This document shows positions 1 through 8,981 of a DNA stretch of 64,000 bases, in pieces. Within the stretch, counting starts at the first letter, position 1, and every line of letters starts with the position of its first letter. The notes beneath the pieces were generated by a model. The model was not told where the DNA came from. It made no database searches and worked only from the letters and a program-made list of their open reading frames with translations. This DNA comes from Hippasteria phrygiana (taxonomy: Eukaryota; Echinodermata; Asteroidea; Valvatida; Goniasteridae). Both the position numbers and the translations under genes were made by a program. The stretch lies in the NCBI GenBank assembly GCA_037893225.1, contig JAZGUH010000759.1, forward strand, positions 62,001 through 126,000, in the 5' to 3' direction.

Positions 1-840
1 TTCACGGTTGGTTCACGGTTGGTTCACGGTTGGTTCACGGTTGGTTCACGGTTGGTTCACGGTTGGTTCACGGTTGGTTCACGGTTGGTTCACGGTTGGT
101 TCACGGTTGGTTCACGGTTGGTTCACGGTTGGTTCACGGTTGGTTCACGGTTGGTTCACGGTTGGTTCACGGTTGGTTCACGGTTGGTTCACGGTTGGTT
201 CACGGTTGGTTCACGGTTGGTTCACGGTTGGTTCACGGTTGGTTCACGGTTGGTTCACGGTTGGTTCACGGTTGGTTCACGGTTGGTTCACGGTTGGTTC
301 ACGGTTGGTTCACGGTTGGTTCACGGTTGGTTCACGGTTGGTTCACGGTTGGTTCACGGTTGGTTCACGGTTGGTTCACGGTTGGTTCACGGTTGGTTCA
401 CGGTTGGTTCACGGTTGGTTCACGGTTGGTTCACGGTTGGTTCACGGTTGGTTCACGGTTGGTTCACGGTTGGTTCACGGTTGGTTCACGGTTGGTTCAC
501 GGTTGGTTCACGGTTGGTTCACGGTTGGTTCACGGTTGGTTCACGGTTGGTTCACGGTTGGTTCACGGTTGGTTCACGGTTGGATCACGGTTGGTTCACG
601 GTTGGATCACGGTTGGATCACGGTTGGTTCACGGTTGGATCACGGTTGGATCACGGTTGGTTCATGGTTGGATCATGGTTGGATCATGGTTGGTTCATGG
701 TTGGATCATGGTTGGTTCATGGTTGGATCATGGTTGGATCATGGTTGGTTCATGGTTGGATCATGGTTGGATCATGGTTGGATCATGGTTGGTTCATGGT
801 TGGTTCATGGTTGGTTCATGGTTGGTTCATGGTTGGTTCA
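1..840 (+). repeat. 11-bp satellite array 1 (left end cut by window)
   Basis: Uninterrupted 11-bp tandem units. About 1-580 is pure TTCACGGTTGG; 580-660 alternates TTCACGG and ATCACGG; 661-840 switches to CATGG units in a mixed T/A first-base order, ending in five TTCATGG units before the spacer. This CACGG-then-mixed-tail order is the same as the end of arrays 2, 3, 5, 6, 7, 8 and 9, so this is the 3' part of a standard left-domain array whose start lies outside the window. No gene is supported here. Confidence 0.97.
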
Positions 841-897
841 TATTTTAGCCATATATCTTGCCTTTATACATCAGAAAATATAGGGTGGCTAACGATG
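841..897 (+). repeat. 57-bp direct repeat, left copy of spacer 1
   Basis: Matches 1058-1114 at offset 217 with three differences (T/C at 852, A/T at 870, A/G at 891). The left copy is followed by TATAACTGG and the unique part of the spacer; the right copy is followed by 11-mer units. The same left/right pair is present in every full type A spacer. Confidence 0.95.
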
Positions 898-1057
898 TAT
901 AACTGGACTTATGGACAGTTCCGTTAACCCCATCACTAAGGATTATATTATATTCACACGCACAGGACGGGAAAACAACAAGAATTGAATCCGGTCCTGG
1001 AGTTTACGGGACCACTACTCCAAAACCACAAGGAGGAAAGTTTTCAAAATGTGCTTA

Positions 1058-1114
1058 TATTTTAGCCACATATCTTGCCTTTATACTTCAGAAAATATAG
1101 GGTGGCTGACGATG
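1058..1114 (+). repeat. 57-bp direct repeat, right copy of spacer 1
   Basis: Right partner of 841-897. It carries an ACTTCAG variant shared only with the right copies at 2441-2497, 4594-4650 and 8925-8981; later spacers have ACATCAG. This marks spacers 1, 2, 3 and 5 as a subgroup. Confidence 0.95.
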
Positions 1115-2223
1115 GTTGGTTCATGGTTGGTTCATGGTTGGTTCATGGTTGGTTCATGGTTGGTTCATGGTTGGTTCATGGTTGGTTCATGGTTGGTTCA
1201 TGGTTGGTTCATGGTTGGTTCATGGTTGGTTCATGGTTGGTTCATGGTTGGATCATGGTTGGTTCATGGTTGGTTCATGGTTGGTTCATGGTTGGTTCAT
1301 GGTTGGTTCATGGTTGGTTCATGGTTGGTTCATGGTTGGTTCATGGTTGGTTCATGGTTGGTTCTTGGTTGGATCTTGGTTGGTTCATGGTTGGATCATG
1401 GTTGGATCATGGTTGGATCATGGTTGGTTCATGGTTGGTTCTTGGTTGGTTCATGGTTGGTTCATGGTTGGTTCATGGTTGGTTCATGGTTGGTTCATGG
1501 TTGGTGCATGGTTGGTGCATGGTTGGTGCATGGTTGGTGCATGGTTGGTGCATGGTTGGTTCATGGTTGGTTCACGGTTGGTGCATTGTTGGTTCTTGGT
1601 TGGTTCTTGGTTGGTTCTTGGTTGGTTCTTGGTTGGTGCATGGTTGGTTCACGGTTGGTTCACGGTTGGTTCTTGGTTGGTTCACGGTTGGTTCACGGTT
1701 GGTTCAAGGTTGGTTCACGGTTGGTTCACGGTTGGTTCACGGTTGGTTCACGGTTGGTTCACGGTTGGTTCACGGTTGGTTCACGGTTGGTTCACGGTTG
1801 GTTCACGGTTGGTTCACGGTTGGTTCACGGTTGGTTCACGGTTGGTTCACGGTTGGTTCACGGTTGGTTCACGGTTGGTTCACGGTTGGTTCACGGTTGG
1901 TTCACGGTTGGTTCACGGTTGGTTCACGGTTGGTTCACGGTTGGTTCACGGTTGGTTCACGGTTGGATCACGGTTGGTTCACGGTTGGATCACGGTTGGA
2001 TCACGGTTGGTTCACGGTTGGATCACGGTTGGATCACGGTTGGTTCACGGTTGGATCACGGTTGGATCATGGTTGGTTCATGGTTGGATCATGGTTGGTT
2101 CATGGTTGGATCATGGTTGGATCATGGTTGGTTCATGGTTGGATCATGGTTGGATCATGGTTGGATCATGGTTGGTTCATGGTTGGTTCATGGTTGGTTC
2201 ATGGTTGGTTCATGGTTGGTTCA
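1115..2223 (+). repeat. 11-bp satellite array 2 with landmark units
   Basis: 1,109 bp (100 units plus 9 bp). Order: basic units; TTCTTGG-ATCTTGG landmark near 1363-1380 followed by TTC and three ATC units; TGCATGG cluster 1503-1555; TGCATTG near 1582; four TTCTTGG near 1590-1632; TTCAAGG near 1703; CACGG block to about 1965; ATCACGG mix; CATGG mixed tail from about 2065. The part from about 1430 to the end recurs in array 3 at offset 2153. Confidence 0.97.
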
Positions 2224-2497
2224 TATTTTAGCCATATATCTTGCCTTTATACATCAGAAAATATAGGGTGGCTAACGATGTATAACTGGACTTATGGACA
2301 GTTCCGTTAACCCCATCACTAAGGATTATATTATATTCACACGCACAGGACGGGAAAACAACAAGAATTGAATCCGGTCCTGGAGTTTACGGGACCACTA
2401 CTCCAAAACCACAAGGAGGAAAGTTTTCAAAATGTGCTTATATTTTAGCCACATATCTTGCCTTTATACTTCAGAAAATATAGGGTGGCTGACGATG
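2224..2497 (+). repeat. Type A spacer, copy 2
   Basis: As read, identical to copy 1, including the ACTTCAG variant in the right 57-bp repeat. It is preceded by the same five TTCATGG units and TTCAT. Confidence 0.97.
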
Positions 2498-4376
2498 GTT
2501 GGTTCATGGTTGGTTCATGGTTGGTTCATGGTTGGTTCATGGTTGGTTCATGGTTGGTTCATGGTTGGTTCATGGTTGGTTCATGGTTGGTTCATGGTTG
2601 GTTCATGGTTGGTTCATGGTTGGTTCATGGTTGGTTCATGGTTGGTTCATGGTTGGTTCATGGTTGGTTCATGGTTGGTTCATGGTTGGTTCATGGTTGG
2701 ATCATGGTTGGATCATGGTTGGATCATGGTTGGATCATGGTTGGATCATGGTTGGATCATGGTTGGATCATGGTTGGATCATGGTTGGATCATGGTTGGA
2801 TCATGGTTGGATCATGGTTGGTTCATGGTTGGTTCATGGTTGGTTCATGGTTGGTTCATGGTTGGTTCATGGTTGGTTCATGGTTGGTTCATGGTTGGTT
2901 CATGGTTGGTTCATGGTTGGTTCATGGTTGGTTCATGGTTGGTTCATGGTTGGATCATGGTTGGTTCATGGTTGGTTCATGGTTGGTTCATGGTTGGTTC
3001 ATGGTTGGATCATGGTTGGATCATGGTTGGTTCATGGTTGGTTCATGGTTGGTTCATGGTTGGATCATGGTTGGATCATGGTTGGATCATGGTTGGATCA
3101 TGGTTGGATCATGGTTGGATCATGGTTGGATCATGGTTGGATCATGGTTGGATCATGGTTGGATCATGGTTGGATCATGGTTGGATCATGGTTGGATCAT
3201 GGTTGGATCATGGTTGGATCATGGTTGGATCATGGTTGGATCATGGTTGGATCATGGTTGGATCATGGTTGGATCATGGTTGGATCATGGTTGGATCATG
3301 GTTGGATCATGGTTGGATCATGGTTGGATCATGGTTGGATCATGGTTGGATCATGGTTGGATCATGGTTGGATCATGGTTGGATCATGGTTGGATCATGG
3401 TTGGATCATGGTTGGATCATGGTTGGATCATGGTTGGATCATGGTTGGATCATGGTTGGATCATGGTTGGATCATGGTTGGATCATGGTTGGATCATGGT
3501 TGGATCATGGTTGGATCATGGTTGGATCATGGTTGGATCATGGTTGGATCATGGTTGGATCATGGTTGGATCATGGTTGGTTCATGGTTGGTTCTTGGTT
3601 GGTTCATGGTTGGTTCATGGTTGGTTCATGGTTGGTTCATGGTTGGTTCATGGTTGGTGCATGGTTGGTGCATGGTTGGTGCATGGTTGGTGCATGGTTG
3701 GTGCATGGTTGGTTCATGGTTGGTTCACGGTTGGTGCATTGTTGGTTCTTGGTTGGTTCTTGGTTGGTTCTTGGTTGGTTCTTGGTTGGTGCATGGTTGG
3801 TTCACGGTTGGTTCACGGTTGGTTCTTGGTTGGTTCACGGTTGGTTCACGGTTGGTTCAAGGTTGGTTCACGGTTGGTTCACGGTTGGTTCACGGTTGGT
3901 TCACGGTTGGTTCACGGTTGGTTCACGGTTGGTTCACGGTTGGTTCACGGTTGGTTCACGGTTGGTTCACGGTTGGTTCACGGTTGGTTCACGGTTGGTT
4001 CACGGTTGGTTCACGGTTGGTTCACGGTTGGTTCACGGTTGGTTCACGGTTGGTTCACGGTTGGTTCACGGTTGGTTCACGGTTGGTTCACGGTTGGTTC
4101 ACGGTTGGTTCACGGTTGGATCACGGTTGGTTCACGGTTGGATCACGGTTGGATCACGGTTGGTTCACGGTTGGATCACGGTTGGATCACGGTTGGTTCA
4201 CGGTTGGATCACGGTTGGATCATGGTTGGTTCATGGTTGGATCATGGTTGGTTCATGGTTGGATCATGGTTGGATCATGGTTGGTTCATGGTTGGATCAT
4301 GGTTGGATCATGGTTGGATCATGGTTGGTTCATGGTTGGTTCATGGTTGGTTCATGGTTGGTTCATGGTTGGTTCA
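2498..4376 (+). repeat. 11-bp satellite array 3
   Basis: 1,879 bp (170 units plus 9 bp). Basic units to about 2700, an ATC run about 2700-2818, basic and scattered ATC, then a long ATCATGG run about 3062-3580 (about 47 units). From about 3583 it follows array 2 from about 1430 in the same unit order: TTCTTGG, TGCATGG cluster, TGCATTG, four TTCTTGG, TTCAAGG near 3857, CACGG block, mixed tail. Confidence 0.97.
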
Positions 4377-4650
4377 TATTTTAGCCATATATCTTGCCTT
4401 TATACATCAGAAAATATAGGGTGGCTAACGATGTATAACTGGACTTATGGACAGTTCCGTTAACCCCATCACTAAGGATTATATTATATTCACACGCACA
4501 GGACGGGAAAACAACAAGAATTGAATCCGGTCCTGGAGTTTACGGGACCACTACTCCAAAACCACAAGGAGGAAAGTTTTCAAAATGTGCTTATATTTTA
4601 GCCACATATCTTGCCTTTATACTTCAGAAAATATAGGGTGGCTGACGATG
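4377..4650 (+). repeat. Type A spacer, copy 3
   Basis: Full 274-bp copy with ACTTCAG in the right 57-bp repeat, matching copies 1 and 2. Confidence 0.97.
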
Positions 4651-7600
4651 GTTGGTTCATGGTTGGTTCATGGTTGGTTCATGGTTGGTTCATGGTTGGT
4701 TCATGGTTGGTTCATGGTTGGTTCATGGTTGGTTCATGGTTGGTTCATGGTTGGTTCATGGTTGGTTCATGGTTGGTTCATGGTTGGTTCATGGTTGGTT
4801 CATGGTTGGTTCATGGTTGGTTCATGGTTGGTTCATGGTTGGATCATGGTTGGATCATGGTTGGATCATGGTTGGATCATGGTTGGATCATGGTTGGATC
4901 ATGGTTGGATCATGGTTGGATCATGGTTGGATCATGGTTGGATCATGGTTGGATCATGGTTGGTTCATGGTTGGTTCATGGTTGGTTCATGGTTGGTTCA
5001 TGGTTGGTTCATGGTTGGTTCATGGTTGGTTCATGGTTGGTTCATGGTTGGTTCATGGTTGGTTCATGGTTGGTTCATGGTTGGATCATGGTTGGTTCAT
5101 GGTTGGTTCATGGTTGGTTCATGGTTGGTTCATGGTTGGATCATGGTTGGTTCATGGTTGGTTCATGGTTGGTTCATGGTTGGATCATGGTTGGATCATG
5201 GTTGGATCATGGTTGGATCATGGTTGGATCATGGTTGGATCATGGTTGGATCATGGTTGGATCATGGTTGGATCATGGTTGGATCATGGTTGGATCATGG
5301 TTGGATCATGGTTGGATCATGGTTGGATCATGGTTGGATCATGGTTGGATCATGGTTGGATCATGGTTGGATCATGGTTGGATCATGGTTGGATCATGGT
5401 TGGATCATGGTTGGATCATGGTTGGATCATGGTTGGATCATGGTTGGATCATGGTTGGATCATGGTTGGATCATGGTTGGATCATGGTTGGATCATGGTT
5501 GGATCATGGTTGGATCATGGTTGGATCATGGTTGGATCATGGTTGGATCATGGTTGGATCATGGTTGGATCATGGTTGGATCATGGTTGGATCATGGTTG
5601 GATCATGGTTGGATCATGGTTGGATCATGGTTGGATCATGGTTGGATCATGGTTGGATCATGGTTGGATCATGGTTGGATCATGGTTGGATCATGGTTGG
5701 ATCATGGTTGGATCATGGTTGGATCATGGTTGGATCATGGTTGGATCATGGTTGGATCATGGTTGGATCATGGTTGGATCATGGTTGGATCATGGTTGGA
5801 TCATGGTTGGATCATGGTTGGATCATGGTTGGATCATGGTTGGATCATGGTTGGATCATGGTTGGATCATGGTTGGATCATGGTTGGATCATGGTTGGAT
5901 CATGGTTGGATCATGGTTGGATCATGGTTGGATCATGGTTGGATCATGGTTGGATCATGGTTGGATCATGGTTGGATCATGGTTGGATCATGGTTGGATC
6001 ATGGTTGGTTCATGGTTGGTTCATGGTTGGTTCATGGTTGGTTCATGGTTGGTTCATGGTTGGTTCATGGTTGGTTCATGGTTGGTTCATGGTTGGTTCA
6101 TGGTTGGTTCATGGTTGGTTCATGGTTGGTTCATGGTTGGTTCATGGTTGGTTCATGGTTGGTTCATGGTTGGTTCATGGTTGGTTCATGGTTGGTTCAT
6201 GGTTGGTTCATGGTTGGTTCATGGTTGGTTCATGGTTGGTTCATGGTTGGTTCATGGTTGGTTCATGGTTGGTTCATGGTTGGTTCATGGTTGGTTCATG
6301 GTTGGTTCATGGTTGGTTCATGGTTGGTTCATGGTTGGTTCATGGTTGGTTCATGGTTGGTTCATGGTTGGTTCATGGTTGGTTCATGGTTGGTTCATGG
6401 TTGGTTCATGGTTGGTTCATGGTTGGTTCATGGTTGGTTCATGGTTGGTTCATGGTTGGTTCATGGTTGGTTCATGGTTGGTTCATGGTTGGTTCATGGT
6501 TGGTTCATGGTTGGTTCATGGTTGGTTCATGGTTGGTTCATGGTTGGTTCATGGTTGGTTCATGGTTGGTTCATGGTTGGTTCATGGTTGGTTCATGGTT
6601 GGTTCATGGTTGGTTCATGGTTGGTTCATGGTTGGTTCATGGTTGGTTCATGGTTGGTTCATGGTTGGTTCATGGTTGGTTCATGGTTGGTTCATGGTTG
6701 GTTCATGGTTGGTTCATGGTTGGTTCATGGTTGGTTCATGGTTGGTTCATGGTTGGTTCATGGTTGGTTCATGGTTGGTTCATGGTTGGTTCATGGTTGG
6801 TTCATGGTTGGTTCATGGTTGGTTCATGGTTGGTTCATGGTTGGTTCATGGTTGGTTCATGGTTGGTTCATGGTTGGTTCATGGTTGGTTCATGGTTGGT
6901 TCATGGTTGGTTCATGGTTGGTTCATGGTTGGTTCATGGTTGGTTCATGGTTGGTTCATGGTTGGTTCATGGTTGGTTCATGGTTGGTTCATGGTTGGTT
7001 CATGGTTGGTTCATGGTTGGTTCATGGTTGGTTCATGGTTGGTTCATGGTTGGTTCATGGTTGGTTCATGGTTGGTTCATGGTTGGTTCATGGTTGGTTC
7101 ATGGTTGGTTCATGGTTGGTTCATGGTTGGTTCATGGTTGGTTCATGGTTGGTTCATGGTTGGTTCATGGTTGGTTCATGGTTGGTTCATGGTTGGTTCA
7201 TGGTTGGTTCATGGTTGGTTCATGGTTGGTTCATGGTTGGTTCATGGTTGGTTCATGGTTGGTTCATGGTTGGTTCATGGTTGGTTCATGGTTGGTTCAT
7301 GGTTGGTTCATGGTTGGTTCATGGTTGGTTCATGGTTGGTTCATGGTTGGTTCATGGTTGGTTCATGGTTGGTTCATGGTTGGTTCATGGTTGGTTCATG
7401 GTTGGTTCATGGTTGGTTCATGGTTGGTTCATGGTTGGTTCATGGTTGGTTCATGGTTGGTACATGGTTGGTTCATGGTTGGTACATGGTTGGTTCATGG
7501 TTGGTTCATGGTTGGTTCATGGTTGGTTCATGGTTGGTTCATGGTTGGTTCATGGTTGGTTCTTGGTTGGATCTTGGTTGGTTCATGGTTGGATCATGGT

Positions 7601-7831
7601 TGGATCATGGTTGGATCATGGTTGGTTCATGGTTGGTTCATGGTTGGTTCATGGTTGGTTCATGGTTGGTTCATGGTTGGTTCATGGTTGGTTCATGGTT
7701 GGTTCATGGTTGGTTCATGGTTGGTTCATGGTTGGTTCATGGTTGGTTCATGGTTGGTTCATGGTTGGTTCATGGTTGGTTCATGGTTGGTGCATGGTTG
7801 GTTCATGGTTGGTGCATGGTTGGTGCATGTA
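4651..7831 (+). repeat. 11-bp satellite array 4
   Basis: 3,181 bp. Its head follows the head of array 3 (basic, ATC run about 4840-4960, scattered ATC), then an ATC run about 5182-6005 (about 75 units), a basic run to about 7460 (about 130 units), two TACATGG landmarks about 7461 and 7483, TTCTTGG-ATCTTGG about 7560-7580, and TGCATGG units from about 7789. It lacks the CACGG block and mixed tail and ends abruptly at a solitary 57-bp element with a different left junction, so its length does not fit the modulo-11 rule of the other arrays. Confidence 0.96.
5182..6005 (+). repeat. Homogeneous ATCATGGTTGG block (about 75 units)
   Basis: Longest run of the ATC variant in the window. Each unit has GGATCATGG, giving a GATC site every 11 bp. 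The corresponding run in array 3 (3062-3580) has about 47 units, so the block differs in copy number between otherwise parallel arrays. Confidence 0.95.
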
Positions 7832-7888
7832 TATTTTAGCCACATATCTTGCCTTTATACATCAGAAAATATAGGGTGGCTGACGATG
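7832..7888 (+). repeat. Solitary 57-bp spacer element
   Basis: Only one copy of the 57-bp repeat is present here, with no 160-bp unique part. Its diagnostic bases (CACATATC, ACATCAG, CTGACG) are of the right-copy type. The left junction reads GGTGCATG|TATATTTTAGCC, unlike GGTTCATATTTT before other spacers. It could be the product of recombination between two 57-bp repeats, or of a rearrangement that joined array 4 to a right copy. Confidence 0.95.
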
Positions 7889-8020
7889 GTTGGTTCGTTC
7901 ATGGTTGGTTCAATGGTTTGGATCATGGTTGGTTCATGGTTGTTCATGGTTGGTTCATGGTTGGTTCATGGTTGGATCATGGTTGGTTCATGGTTGGTTC
8001 ATGGTTGGTTTTCATGGTTG
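7889..8020 (+). repeat. Degenerate 11-mer tract with indels
   Basis: Immediately after the solitary 57-bp element the units are irregular: TTCGTTCATGG, TTCAATGG, GGTTTGG, GGTTGTTCATGG (one G missing) and GGTTTTCATGG appear within about 130 bp. These are the only clear indels of less than a unit inside any array of the window; regular units resume at about 8020. Confidence 0.93.
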
Positions 8021-8707
8021 GTTCATGGTTGGTTCATGGTTGGTTCATGGTTGGTTCATGGTTGGTTCATGGTTGGATCATGGTTGGTTCACGGTTGGTT
8101 CACGGTTGGTTCACGGTTGGTTCACGGTTGGTTCACGGTTGGTTCACGGTTGGTTCACGGTTGGTTCACGGTTGGTTCACGGTTGGTTCACGGTTGGTTC
8201 ACGGTTGGTTCACGGTTGGTTCACGGTTGGTTCACGGTTGGTTCACGGTTGGTTCACGGTTGGTTCACGGTTGGTTCACGGTTGGTTCACGGTTGGTTCA
8301 CGGTTGGTTCACGGTTGGTTCACGGTTGGTTCACGGTTGGTTCACGGTTGGTTCACGGTTGGTTCACGGTTGGTTCACGGTTGGTTCACGGTTGGTTCAC
8401 GGTTGGTTCACGGTTGGTTCACGGTTGGTTCACGGTTGGTTCACGGTTGGATCACGGTTGGTTCACGGTTGGATCACGGTTGGATCACGGTTGGTTCACG
8501 GTTGGATCACGGTTGGATCACGGTTGGTTCATGGTTGGATCATGGTTGGATCATGGTTGGTTCATGGTTGGATCATGGTTGGTTCATGGTTGGATCATGG
8601 TTGGATCATGGTTGGTTCATGGTTGGATCATGGTTGGATCATGGTTGGATCATGGTTGGTTCATGGTTGGTTCATGGTTGGTTCATGGTTGGTTCATGGT
8701 TGGTTCA
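7889..8707 (+). repeat. 11-bp satellite array 5
   Basis: 819 bp, phase-shifted by the degenerate start. Basic units to about 8090, a CACGG block about 8090-8450, TTCACGG/ATCACGG mix to about 8525, then the CATGG mixed tail and five TTCATGG units. It looks like the 3' part of a standard left-domain array attached to the rearranged junction. Confidence 0.96.
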
Positions 8708-8981
8708 TATTTTAGCCATATATCTTGCCTTTATACATCAGAAAATATAGGGTGGCTAACGATGTATAACTGGACTTATGGACAGTTCCGTTAACCCCAT
8801 CACTAAGGATTATATTATATTCACACGCACAGGACGGGAAAACAACAAGAATTGAATCCGGTCCTGGAGTTTACGGGACCACTACTCCAAAACCACAAGG
8901 AGGAAAGTTTTCAAAATGTGCTTATATTTTAGCCACATATCTTGCCTTTATACTTCAGAAAATATAGGGTGGCTGACGATG
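8708..8981 (+). repeat. Type A spacer, copy 4
   Basis: Full 274-bp copy. It is the last one with ACTTCAG in the right 57-bp repeat, grouping it with the copies at 841, 2224 and 4377. Confidence 0.97.

Larger units (their letters stand above)
841..1114 (+). repeat. Type A spacer, copy 1 (274 bp)
   Basis: Non-11-mer sequence between arrays. It contains a 57-bp direct repeat at 841-897 and 1058-1114 (3 mismatches, offset 217 bp) flanking 160 bp of unique sequence. The left copy begins TATTTTAGCC and both end in ACGATG, where the right copy runs straight into the next array. The spacer therefore equals 1.26 copies of a 217-bp unit. The middle has an AT-rich stretch (941-954) and a purine run AAGGAGGAAAG at 1030-1040. 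I do not recognise it as a known element. It recurs 13 times in full in the window. Confidence 0.97.

Noticed and set aside
841..1114. tRNA, rRNA or other structured RNA gene in the spacer
   Set aside because: No cloverleaf, A/B box pair or recognisable rRNA sequence was found by eye on either strand.
1029..1120. AAGGAGG followed 12 nt later by ATG in type A spacers, resembling a bacterial ribosome binding site with a start codon
   Set aside because: The frame runs from the spacer straight into the satellite and encodes only repeat peptide after about 22 residues. The purine run is kept in type B spacers where the ATG and following sequence are missing. Nothing else suggests a bacterial gene.
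5182..6005. GATC-rich tract as a functional Dam/SeqA-type site cluster
   Set aside because: The GATC sites follow automatically from the T-to-A change in the ATC unit and vary in number with the block; there is no independent sign of a methylation-based function.
7832..7888. Solo LTR and LTR retroelement interpretation of the 57-bp repeats
   Set aside because: The repeats are only 57 bp, lack visible TG...CA ends, primer-binding site and polypurine tract of the usual sort, and enclose just 160 bp with no coding sequence. No target-site duplication can be scored in a tandem repeat.
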